The notes under the pieces are model-generated. The model was not told where the DNA came from and did not search any database. It saw nothing but the letters and a program-made list of their open reading frames with translations. From positions 186,001 through 250,000 of the forward strand of contig JAENRP010000009.1 in the NCBI GenBank assembly GCA_024741835.1: a stretch of 64,000 nt of DNA, in the 5' to 3' direction. Every line of letters starts with the position of its first letter. Positions within the stretch are counted from its first letter, which is position 1. A program made the translations under genes and the position numbers. Positions 1 to 11,441 of this stretch are shown here, piece after piece. This DNA comes from Diplocarpon mali. Its lineage: Eukaryota > Ascomycota > Leotiomycetes > Helotiales > Drepanopezizaceae.

Positions 1-363
1 TTCGTCCAGAAAGGGATCAGGCCCCATTTCATAGACTGCAGTTTGTACCTGACCTCTGTCGTCCCGGACGCGGGGGGGTCTGCCGCATCCTCCTCTGTAG
101 ACTCTCCTTCGACATTTTTGTGCTGCAGTGGCCCGGCGCCGTGATCGGGAGTATCGGCACGGTACACGAGACCGTAATATCCCGGCGCAAAATTGTAACT
201 TTGCCTGGGAGCGTTGTGCGCATCGTCTTCCGGCGCTTCGTTGACTGGCATGTGCTCGTCTTCCAGATAGGCGCGAACCTGTTGAGGCCGCTACAAGTTG
301 TCAAATCCCATCACATATGAAGCTGAGATTTCTTACCAAGGCTAGGGCGTATCGCCCGCACAT
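1..363 (-). CDS. SRAP-domain (HMCES/YedK-like) protein, 5' part, cut by window edge
   Basis: SRAP proteins covalently trap abasic sites in DNA through the thiol and amine of Cys2, shielding lesions in single-stranded DNA. Exon 1 is only 27 nt (337-363) and encodes MCGRYALAL, which supplies the invariant Cys2 after Met removal. A 46-nt GT-AG intron (291-336) follows, and exon 2 begins RPQQVRAYLED. Further family marks are the NFAPGYYGLVYR segment (the Asn-x-Ala-Pro motif) and KWGLIPFW just before the edge. An acidic insert, rich in Glu and Asp, separates these two motifs. The C-terminal half with the catalytic His lies outside the window. The family call is strong because the start, the splice and three motifs agree. 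The gene reads away from its neighbour on the same strand. Confidence 0.88.
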
Positions 364-1126
364 TCTGGAGATGTAAATTTATATGTTCTGGTGCAGGGCA
401 CCGACACACCATGCAGTCACGTTAAAAGGTAGCTGAGGTTCGCAATATCGTACGTCACCAATTCACGTGAGCTAATTGCTCGCTTGTGCCCCTGAGAGTG
501 CCCGCCTCCACATGCCGACTCCGTCACATTCATCCAAGCATGAAGATGATTCTGATGCATTGAGGGCACTGTAGAGCTGCCAGTGATTTGCTCCTTGAGC
601 CCGAGGAATCCAAATTTCGTTCAATCTACAGTGCAAAGTGTATCTCAGGTTGTGTATCCAAGACAATTGACCCGTCAACTCGTTGCATTTCGATCATCCA
701 GCAATTCAAAGAAATTGCAACAGCAACCTACTAGCTAAGCATTACATACAGTACGCGCTCGAACTGCAGACATGCCTCGGGGTTTGTGGTAAGCTAATCG
801 TCGCTCTTCTAGCCTTCAGAGACCATATGAGGGAATCCCCACACGTATGTGTTGAAAGCCCCAGAATCGACCAAATCAAGCTCGCAAACGCCAGAATCCT
901 ACTATACCAAGCCATGCATCGCCGAAACTCCAGACCCTCCTAAGCCATATTTCTGACCTCTTTCCTCGGACAAACCTGTACCCGGTACGCCATCCCAATG
1001 ATATATGCAAAGCGGTATCTCAACCTATAACGAGAAGAAGCAAAAGCAGAAAAGAAAAAGCGCCTAGGCTAAGTTCGATCCATATGAGTAAGCAAAAAAG
1101 GGGATCAAAAGGGTCTCTCTTAAGAC
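364..1126. other. Intergenic, between SRAP gene start and SUMO-ligase-like gene end
   Basis: This holds the upstream region of the SRAP gene and the downstream region of the SP-RING gene. Short ORFs on both strands lack start context, splice support or recognisable motifs. I see no RNA gene. Confidence 0.6.
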
Positions 1127-4100
1127 TTAGTCGTCGTCCAAGTCAATCACCACTCTATTCGAGTGTGGCTTTTTCGTTGACGTTGCGTTATCGCTCGGTC
1201 TCTCGCTATTGTCGCCACTAAAGTCGCTATCATCTGGGTCACGCGGTGCCTTGCGCTTCTCAACCTTTGGCCGCCACTTCCCATCTGCCCCAATCCAGAT
1301 AGCCTTCACGTCCAGATTACCTTGTGTCTCCAGCGTTTCTCTAATGGAAACGAGAAACTCATCGATCTGGAGGCTGTACGGACGCGCATCCTTGCCGCAA
1401 AGAGGACACTTCCAAACATCGATCATGCACGGTTGTCCTTGCCGTTTTGGTTTGCTAGCTCGCGTCAAGAGGAACGTCTGCAAATCGAAGCACTCCCGGT
1501 GTAGACAGCTACTCCCACGGACTGGTATCTCATAGATACGAGCTGTGAAGGGATCTGCGAGGTCGATGGAAACATCGCTGACTACCATGGCGATTTCGTC
1601 GTCGCCGGCGTCTACCGGTCCTGCGAGGCTTCGTTTGATCTTTTCCAGGGAGATATCTGCCGGAATCCGGTTATTTCCAACCATTTCAAGGACTTGATCA
1701 TGCTGCAGGACTTCGATCACTTCTACGGCGAGGAAGTAGCTAAAATCCTTCATTTCGGAGCGGCCTCTGATGATCGATAATGAGACCTGGCAGTTGCTGT
1801 TAGGACCAGAAAGAATCACGTGTGGTGTGATGTCCAGCGGTAAGTCCTTTCCATGGTGATTCTTGCGCCTCAATTCGAGGTGCTTCTTGTTAAGCGACAA
1901 TGATGCGCTCTCAGGCCAAACGGTGTCTTTTGATAGCCATTCAGCGATCGAGCACTCCGTAGCGGGCTTTCGCATCTGAATACAGCGCAAGCGATACTGG
2001 AGAGTGCCGCGCCTGAATGCACGAGTTTCTACGTGACTGTTGAGGTTACGGGTATCACGAGGCACCAGGGCATACTGCACCTCGGGAATTCCGAAGTCAC
2101 ACTTTAAAAGAGGAGTATTCGCGGAGATCTCGGTTGGTGGTAGGGCAAACCCTCTGACTGCTTGGTAGAACCTCAGACTAGGATTGTCTGCTGCCATACC
2201 GGGAGGCGGGGCATCAGCAGCAACGAGGCGTGGACTTCGAAGATGGGCTTGATGGAGGGCTACAACTTCCGGAACTGCCGGCGCAGGAGAGTGCATGTAG
2301 TTAAGAGGAGGAATCAATCCGCGGTCGAGCCGGTGTTTTTGATTGTAAATCTGCACTTTATCAGGTGTAGTTCTTGCAGGAGCTGGAACAGTGCGCCCAT
2401 CCATCCTTGATAACGGTCTTCCGACATGAGCCGTCATCTGAAAGTTATGTCCATTGTTGCCGACGCTGCTAATACTCTCATTTATGACGTGGCCTGGCTG
2501 GGGGTCGATGCTCCCAATGCTACCACTTCTCAATGAAGTAGCACGATTCGTGTTCTGAACTTGCTGATCCAGTCGAATCTGCTGCTGCGGCTGTATCATC
2601 TGCCGTTGCACGTGTTGCTGGGATGTCAGAATCTGGGATTGGTTCTGGGGCCAGAAATTCTGAGGAACTTGCTGATGATGCTGAGGGAAGGTTGGCATGT
2701 GTTGCTGTTGCAGCTGTCGAGCTATGGCTTGCTGCTGAGATAAAAGTTGCTGCTGATGCTGGAATGTAATATGCGATTGTTCGGCCGGTTGTTGCTGGAA
2801 TCCAATATTCGCTGGTACTCCTCCAGCATAAATTGGTTGCACATTGTAATTTTGTTGCGTCTGCACATTGTTTCTGACGTCGGGTGCATATTGAAACCCT
2901 TGTTGAGCTGGAGATTGCATGGAAAGGCTTTGGGAAAAGGTTGTACTTGGTGTGCTCGTATGGCCCTGGTGGCTTGCAGCACTAGGAGGTCGAACTGCTA
3001 CAAAAGACGGGCTAGGTGAGCCGTGGGAAACTCTTGCTGGTCCATGTTGTTGACCCGTAGGCTGCCAAGTGCCGTTTGAATCAGGGCTAGGCATGTAATG
3101 ATGCCGAGCAGGTTGATTGCCGCTCGATTGTAGGGACGTGGCGACACTGCCGAGGTTGCTTTTTCCAGTCGATACTGACGTTGCTGCGCTACTAGGAAGC
3201 GAGGTAGTCGGCCCCTGCAGCAAAGGACTGCCCGCCATGCTACCCAAAGAGCGCCGTTGGTGCATATAATACAACGCCAAATACTCAGTACTAAGAGCGC
3301 TGTTTCGTTCTTGAATCTCCTTCGCTGTTGGTGGCCAAGCGGTGTTGAAGCGAGCCGCGAGTGCTAGATGCTCCCGTCGGTCCCGTCTGAAAAGATCTTC
3401 CATTCTGGTGCCCACCTCCTCGTCCCGAACTCCCAAGTTACGTCGTGTGGCTGTGAAGGCCACTGACTGTAAAGTTGGAGAGAGCAGCCCCCATCTGTCT
3501 ACAAGCTCATCGACCAATGGTGGATATCCTCTTTTCTTGCATTCAATAGACAAGGGAGACCAATCAGTTGCCAGTCGCTCTAAAAAGACACCAATATCTG
3601 CCACCGCGTTGCGATAGGGCTCGGAGCTTTTGAGGAGAGTGTCTAGTGGGCTCGGAAACTTGGAGAACCAGACTCTGTGGTTGGGTGCTAGTTGGTCATT
3701 ATCGCGAATCAGAAGTCCAAGTATTTTGAAGGCAGGACTCAAGACATTGCCATTAGGGAATCCAGTGATGCCCAATACTTCTTGCCGGTTGGTATCCCAA
3801 GCACAGAATATCTGGTGCAGAGCGACGTAAAATATATCCTCTTTGTTGCAGGCATCGATTAACAATTGGAAACGTGGTCGCTCTAGGCCACTGTTTAAAT
3901 TTGATAGCCCACCAACTGAATCGATGTGCTTATGAATCATAGCGACTCGACCTTTAAGCGGTGGCATGACGCGCATCTGGACGCGTTGACGTTTGTATGG
4001 GTTTGCGGGAGCAGTTCCGCTCGGTCTAGCATACGACTGACCCATGGTCTGTGCTGCCTGTGGCTGGACGTCAGAAATCGCGGCAGCTGAAGTAGTATCA

Positions 4101-4952
4101 ATTTGGCTCAGTAAGATGTCACCTGTCTCTCTGGATCCTTGCTGGTAATTTTGGTGCGGTAGAGCTTGTTGCTGAACAGATGCGGGGCTGGATATGATAC
4201 CAAGTCCAGAGAGTGCAGATATCTGGGTGGATGGAACACATTGGTTTGGAATAGATTGGTTCTCTGGAGTTAGCACATGCGATGGAGAATGGACCGGATC
4301 ATTTATTGGAGAGATTTCTTCTTCTTGCTCCGAGACTTGACTTTGCCCTCCTGATTGAAGGAGGACTGAGGAGCGTAACGGCGGATTCTCCAACATGTGA
4401 GTATCTCCCGATGGTGCCGTTTTTACAAACGGTATTCTCGTTCGGGCCGGCGATTGATTAAACGGCCTGCTTGATGACGAATATGGCCGGCTTGAGGCCT
4501 CATTGACTCGCGGCCCTCGAGTAGGTCTGATGTTAGCCTCGCTCATCGAGGGCTGTCGGGACTGAGCAGTATTGGCTATGGAAGGAAACCTGGTATCTCC
4601 ATTCGGTATATCTCGCTCGTCATTACTAAGTGCATTCGTAGGACTTCTTGCAAGGATTGGACCCGGCACGCCACTCGGGGCAGACGACGGGGGAAGGGTG
4701 ATTTCTCTGCTAAGGTGTATGTCAGTGCATGTGTGGTATGCTGGCCAAATGTTAGGGAGCTCACTTCTGTGCTAATAACGCGGAATGCTCTGCAGCTTTT
4801 GAAATAATAGGACGAGGCGTTGGGCGAACTGGACTCCCATGTCCCATCATCCATGACTTCTGCCTGGAGCCTCCCAATAGAGTTTTGAGTGCAACATTCG
4901 AGGATTCCACATCCCTTTCGGACTGTACTTCTTTGTCCGGCGGTCGGCGCAT
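1127..4952 (-). CDS. PINIT and SP-RING (MIZ) zinc-finger protein, probable SUMO E3 ligase
   Basis: SP-RING proteins transfer SUMO from Ubc9 to nuclear targets. The model has exon 1 at 4765-4952 and exon 2 at 1127-4706, with a 58-nt intron that joins LLAQ-K to EITLPPSS in frame; the product is about 1,255 residues. The first ATG after an in-frame stop was taken as the start. Residues 1 to about 900 are low in complexity (Ser/Pro/Gln-rich, long polyglutamine-like runs near 2560-2760), with a predicted helical block around residues 300-520. A PINIT-like beta-rich region (about 905-1040) precedes the SP-RING (about 1125-1185), whose ligands lie in SSCLHRECFD and WKCPLCGKDA. An acidic tail ending VVIDLDDD resembles a SUMO-interacting motif. 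The protein is longer than yeast Siz1 and resembles Zmiz-like architectures. The ligase role is inferred from the domains. Confidence 0.85.
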
Positions 4953-6556
4953 GGCTCATGCGGATGCTGAAGCTGACATTGGTGTTGATCGCATGAGGAC
5001 TTGAAGTAGACATGTGCTGGTGAATGCTATACCAGGACTGGAGTGAAAGGGTATCCCCGAGTGAGGCGAGAGGGGGGGAGGAGGGGGGGGAGCAGAGGCT
5101 GTTACTGTGATTCTCTCCGCAGTTAAGAGGAAAGCCTTGGATTGCCTCGAGTTGAAAATCAGAAGAGATCCGTCTCAATGCTCAGGTTCATCTGGAAGTA
5201 AAGCTTGAACAGGGTTCGGCGTATCATGACAGATGGGGGAACGGAGAACGTATGAACAGACAAGGTGCCAAGGGCATATCATCGATTGCAACGAGGAGAA
5301 GAGAACATAGTAATTCGGCGCATGGAGCTCAGCTGTGTGTAGCTACTGTGCTCATCTCCTGGATATAGATGGGACAGCTGGATTCGCTTGATCGACATTC
5401 AAGCTCGTTGGAGATGTTGTTGTTACAGACTGACGAGGTTAGCTTGCGAACGGAATAGTGCCGAAGTCCAACATGGTTTGATGATGTTCACGGCAACCCC
5501 CGTCCCAGCCTCTTGGAAGAGCGCTATAGTGCTGGGATAATTATTGGAGCCTCGCATCGGGAACCTGGGCGTAAAAGCGGCAGGACCTTTTCGCGCAGGA
5601 TATATGTGTACTTCGTCGCAGGCCGAACAAATACCACATGAAAGTATCCTTTCACCCTGGTAATCTTGCAAACAAACAAACTATGCATGTTAATTCCCCT
5701 TGTAAGTAACGCTGTCGGAGCGACGAAGTACTGTGCAGACTGGACTGCACTGACCAGTGGCCCTCTAAGCATTGGACACATCAGAAGAATTCAAGTTCCA
5801 GCTGAGAACTTGCGACTCGGCGTACATTATACCGCATGAATTGATTGACATTGGTAACAGATAAACCATTTCTCACCACGAACGGGCAATCAAGGAGACA
5901 GTCCCCTCTCCCCATGGAATGGAACTCTTCCCTCGGTCGACACTGCGCGCCGCCTTACCGTGCCGCTTTTGCTGTGATGCTGGATGGCTTGGCCGGATAT
6001 GCTCTAGGGGAAAAGTCAAATCAAGTGTATCGGCCTCTATCTCTACTCTACCTTGACCTTGATCCAATCCACACCTCAAAGCTTGCATCGCATCGCCTTG
6101 CATCTCATCCACCTCCTGTTGCCTATAATCTCTTCCTGTTTCAAACCTCAATCTCATCATCCTTCTCCTTCTCCACCTTCCTCTCCTTCTACGCCCAAGA
6201 CGAACACAGCGCTACAGAACCCTCCAGTCCGCCAGCCGCAACAGGCCCCGTATACCTGTTCGCGTGCTCACAGCTGAGTGGCCTCGCGGGACCCATGTAA
6301 TGATTCGCGACAGCAAGACAACCACTGGCTTCAAGCAACGATATCAATCCCTCCTGAACCTCAAGGCCTAAGCCGGAGCCCCAGTTCCCTACCGCCCTCC
6401 AGGCGATTCGTCACCCAGGCCCGTTGGAACGTTGCAGATAACAGCACATCAGTACATCAGCACCTCGACATCCCGAACCTTGGTCTTGCCCTTCAGATGT
6501 TTCTCTTGTGAATGCTCTGGCCCCTGGCGGAACGTCGGGAGACGCATTGAGGAGCT
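4953..6556. promoter_or_regulatory. Divergent intergenic region between SP-RING gene and Boi-like gene
   Basis: These 1.6 kb contain the upstream sequences of two divergently transcribed genes. Purine-rich G tracts lie near 5068-5092 and a CT-rich tract near 6105-6200, typical of fungal core promoters ahead of the plus-strand gene. An open stretch after a possible acceptor at about 6503 could be an extra 5' exon of the Boi-like gene, but it meets a stop before joining. No other gene is supportable. Confidence 0.5.
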
Positions 6557-9500
6557 ATGGCGACTCGCCTGTCATCAGAGCCACAGGGTAGGCCAGAGCC
6601 TGGCCGGATTCTGATTGTAATTCGTAAGTCCATGCTGTATCTCCGATCACAATGCCTTTGGACGCCAGGACGAGCTATACGGACCACAGGGACTCGTGGG
6701 GCAAAAGTCATAAACTTATTGACGATGAAGTGGCTGACAACAATTGGAAACAGACGACTTTTCTGCCCGAAGCTCGGATGAGTTGAGCTTGTCAAAAGGC
6801 GACCGCGTAGAGTTGATCGAGCGCGACGATGACTTTGGCGATGGCTGGTATCTGGGCAGGCACTTGATGAACGGCAATAGCGGCTTGTTTCCAGCAGGTA
6901 GGAAGAACTTCTACACTCTTCGTGTGATGCTGACTGACTTTCGGAAGTTTATACAAGAATTGCTCCTCATGGCCCTCCCTCATACCCACCGACCCCCACC
7001 ACAATACCTGAACCACACGCAACGATGCCTGAACCGCTGCTGCAAGAAACAGTGCCAACTCCAGCAAAGACGATTCCCGAAGACGCAACGATTGCCACGG
7101 AACCTTCGCTCTCATCTCAGCCAGGCCACAATGCTAGCGCGACCGAATTGCTCGGTACACAAAACACACCACAATTAGAACAAGCAGAAACCGCGCCACC
7201 ACCACCAATCTCCACCACGGTACCGGCACAGCCAAAGACCCTCCTGATTGTCGCTCAAGCACATGGTGGTCAAGATAGTCCCGTGATGAACGAGACCTTG
7301 AGCGTCATCGACGAGCATATTACTGACATGAACTCTCCTCACCACAGCGTGGCAGCGCAAGATCGAAGGGGCACAAATGACTCGGGTAGTGAGTATAGCA
7401 GTCACTTTGAGCACCGAATGTCCTACATCAACGGTGAAGAAACAGATGAGGAAGAAGATCACCTACACACTCGACAAGAAGTTGATACTTGGACGCCCGA
7501 TCAGGTCGCCGAATACCTCTTCATTTCAGGCGTAGAGTCAAAACACTGTGAAGTGTTCCGGGACCAGGAAATCACCGGAGACGTTCTCTTGGGCATGGAT
7601 CAGACCTCCGTCTTCTTGAAGGAGTTCGATCTAGGAAATGTGGGGCGAAGGCTGAAGACTTGGCAGAAGATCAAGATCCTTCAGGACGAGGTCAATGATG
7701 GAAGCTCAACAAAACGAAATACCGCGACTCATGGCAGCGAGGCTGGATCGGATGATGCAGGCAAGCATAGAAGTCGCAGTATCACCTCACCAGCCATGCT
7801 CCCAAGGATTCCGAGTGTGGATGAAAGAATTGAGCTCCGTCAGAGTCCTCACCATTCTCAACAGCAGGTCCTAGGAAATGATTCTCCTCAGCCACTTACT
7901 CCAATAACCTTTCCAGTCTCACCTATGGCGAAGCAGGAATTCTCAGTGCCTGTTGGTGACAAGAGAAGACCATCTGCTGCATCTATCCGTAATATGCACC
8001 ATTCTCGACAGAGCTCTTTCAATGAATACAGTACCTCGCCCATCATGAATACTTTGGTAGCAGACGGGACAACTTCCCCTCGGGTCCAAGATGGGATCCA
8101 TAAAAAGCAACCATCTTTCGACAGGAATTGGACCATGGGCTCTGCTGCCACTCCATCGACTCTGGCTCGTCCGCTCTCCTCGTCAGGGCTCAGAAGTATT
8201 ATACGAAGCTCAACGGATCATCTGTCTCAGGCTAATAACCCTGCGATAAATTCCGATTCCTTAGACCGAGGATATTTTTCTGGTGGTGAGGCAGAAGGCC
8301 GGCAGAGAAACGTCTTGCGAAAGAGGGGTAGCACAGCTACCGCAGCTCATTCCCGCAACTCAAGCTATGCGGAGGAGCAAAGACTCCGTAGTGCTACTGC
8401 TCATTCCAGGCACTCGAGATTTGGGAGCGTGGATTCTGTGCGAGAGTCTGCACCTCCCCCGGCTGCTCAGGAATACTACGGTTTGGCGGCTAATGGTCGT
8501 CGCCGGGCTCCTTCGGAGAACTCCCTCAACGTTACTCCTCGGTCCATGCACCCAACCGCAGGCGTACACTCTCCTACTGTCACCAATCTCGAAGGCAGCT
8601 CTTTCGGAAGCAGTCTCCAGCCGAAATCACCAGTAGCTCGGCAGGGTCGAGGTTCAGACTGGCTGCTACCCGTCAAACCCGTCTCAAAATCATTCGGCCT
8701 GAGAGCTATCTCGGATGCCGTCACTGGCCAAGAGAAGTTCCGTCTGACGTCCCCGACCGATAAAGTCACCTCCCCGATCAAGGGATCGTCAATAGATTCA
8801 CCTTCGCGCACAGGATCAAGCACACCATCTGGTGGCCCGAGCCTGGATCTTGACTCGGCTGATTCCAAGAACGCAATCGCACCTTCGGCAGCGGGACCTC
8901 CCAAGAATAGCAAAAAGAAATCCAAGAAGCAGACCAGTGCATACACTCGCGGTCTCGAAAAGAAGACTCCCATGGAGCAGATGGTCGGTGCCGACTACAG
9001 CGGATGGATGAAGAAGAGAGGCCACAAGATCATGGCATCGTGGAAGCCGCGTTTGTTTGTGCTGAAGGGGCGCCGCCTATCATACTACTACTCGGAAGAT
9101 GACAAGGAGGAGAAAGGTCTGATCGATATTTCCGGCCATCGTATCATGCCCACCCATGGCGAACGCTTGACCGGATTATCTGCAACCTTCGCTGGAGCTG
9201 CAAACAGTCCCACTAGCCCTGTTGGATCGCAAGCTGTCACTATGGCCGAGGTAGCGGCAGCATCGGAGCCCGAGTCAACGTTGGGCAAGGACGGTGACGA
9301 TTCAATCTTTATATTCAAACTGGTTCCTCCTCGAATTGGCACTGCTAGAGCAGTCAACTTCACCAAACCTGCTATACACTACTTCGCCTTACCCAACGTC
9401 AAGGCAGGACGTCTTTGGATGGCAGCACTTATGAAGGCGACCATCAACCGGGATGACTCGAAGCCTATCGTGACCACTTACCAACAGCAAACCATCTCCC

Positions 9501-9766
9501 TCTCCAAGGCCCAAGCGATGCGCCATCGTCCACCTGCGCTCATGAATCTTGAGGAAGATGTTGACGAGGAAGATTTGCAGAGCTCCACGAGTGACAAAGA
9601 CGGTCTCAACATCCAGGGTGTTATCTTCGATCGCGATTCTCAAGAAGGCGACAGCGGTGTTTCGGGAGTTTCGAAATTTAATGCTCTCTTGCCTGGAAGT
9701 GCCAAAGCTACTGGCACGTTCCTTGAGATCGATAATGCGGATCATAATGGGCCACGAACAGCGTGA
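6557..9766 (+). CDS. Boi1/Boi2-like scaffold: SH3, SAM and PH domains
   Basis: Boi proteins bind Cdc42, Bem1 and phosphoinositides at growing tips and help exocyst-dependent vesicle fusion. Exons 6557-6623, 6754-6897 and 6948-9766 give 1,009 residues. Both introns are in the SH3 coding part, and joining them restores ILIVIHDFSARSSDELSL and GLFPAVYT, which fixes the splice sites. The SH3 is at about 20-75, the SAM at about 250-315 (starting WTPDQVAEYL), and a PH domain at about 750-900 (starting YSGWMKKRGHK) with a Ser/Thr-rich insert. Between SAM and PH lie about 430 disordered residues rich in Ser and Pro, the usual place for phosphorylation and SH3 ligands. The start follows an in-frame stop; an additional 5' exon cannot be excluded. 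Confidence 0.9.
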
Positions 9767-11441
9767 CGCGATCAGTCTAGCGGAATCACTCGGAGGTCTG
9801 CTGGTATTCGACGGCTTATCGTAGGACTAGTTTCTCCTGGAGGCCTCTCCGTGTGGGTACTTCGGTATGCACAAGCATGCACATTCCCCTTCTCTATGTA
9901 ATGTTTTTGAGTAATATGGGCCGGCTGGCGGCAGATTCAATTGCGATGATACCCTTGCACATGGACCTGCTAGGACTGGCAGGGATACGGCTCCAAGGTG
10001 AGGGCGATGGCGGGCTGGGCTGGGAGTACATGGGTCACAAGTGGGATGGGAATTCTATGTGATGGGACGACGGATGATAGAACGATGAGACGAAGGTACG
10101 AGATGAGAAGAAATCACAGGCTTTCCTAGCGACATACTTCACACTACTGTCCACCTTTTGTAGCATACAAGAATAAAAGCAATACTACCACTACTACTAC
10201 TACCATCACCACCACTACCACCACCACCTGCATTGCTTCTCCGCATCTCCTTCCATCCAGACCAAGTGGTCGCTGGCTGGGGTTGCTGTCGGACGTACGA
10301 TGAGTGCGGGACTATCACGGGTATTCGGCTCATCGATTCCAATGATCTTTCGGAGCATATAGAAGTTCCAAGTCTGGCGGCATCTGGTCATGACTTGCGC
10401 TTTGCTGTATCCACCATACGACTTCTTTCTCTCCCTCTTTTCTCCCTCATACACATAAACTCCCTCTCTCACTCAACTCCCGAAGCCCCATTGCCAAGCT
10501 GATCGGGTCCAGTCGCGAGATATATCTCCCGGCTGTATTACTTACTTCGTACCTTTCCTGTACTGTATCTCGTAAGCCCCTCCGCCAAGGAGCCATTCCC
10601 ACACTAAATCCCTCCTCGCATAAGATCAACGTCATGTTTGCCAAAAGGCAGTCAAAATACACCAAATAGCGCGCGCTGTGCTTGAGATGTGTGACCATGC
10701 ATGGCCCGCTTGGTGGCACTTGTTTTTCGTTACTTCTAGTGCGATAAGTATCGAGGAAGGATGGGCGCTTGCCCGGATTCGGGAAGGGGTTTGAACCGGT
10801 TTGTAATAGGATATCTATACCTACCTATTGACGGGCACTACTGGTGGGATTACGATATTCCATTGCTTTTTTCTCTCTTTTTTTCTTTTCTCTCTCCCTC
10901 TCTCTCTATCTCTCTTTTTTTGGTCCAGTCTCAGCTTTTTTGCACGCTATCACTTGACCAGACTTCCTTCCACTCCGGAAAAGGGTTCGAGCCAGGCCCA
11001 GCTGGCTTTTATACCTGTCAGATACGCCGGGACAGTGTGCAACCCTACGCCAACTGAGTATTGTTCTACAGCTGTTGACTTGTACTTACCACCTCATGCT
11101 ACCTTAGCGAGCAGCGACATCTATCTTCTATTTGATACTCATCCCACCCCAACCAAGCATCGAGCTCTCTCGTCTCTGTTAAAGTGCTGAACCAAACCAC
11201 ATAGTGACCTTGCCCTGCGACCTGGATAAATACCAACCACCAGTCAGGAAGCCAATAGCAGCCACGGCCATAGCAACATGCCGTTTGACCTCTTCTGATT
11301 TACCTAGATATCCTCTCCCACCAAGCAACAGCGTTTGGCCCAAGCAGCTCCAGTATTCCACACAGACAGACACCTATCGTCTCATCGCCACAGCACGCGT
11401 GACATAACTCACGTGGAATACACGCACTTCGACCGGCCGGA
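9767..11441. other. Intergenic with simple-sequence tracts
   Basis: This is noncoding space between two plus-strand genes. It holds a trinucleotide ACT/CCA microsatellite near 10183-10230 and a strong polypyrimidine tract near 10866-10922, probably part of the transporter promoter or 5' UTR. No ORF here has convincing coding character. Confidence 0.6.

Noticed and set aside
5845..6300. Plus-strand ORF of 151 codons upstream of the Boi-like gene
   Set aside because: It covers a CT-rich promoter-like tract, has low-complexity translation (Ser/Phe/Pro runs) and no motif.
10970..11010. GGGTTCGAGCC resembling a tRNA T-loop
   Set aside because: Upstream sequence gives no cloverleaf; it is a polypyrimidine tract.
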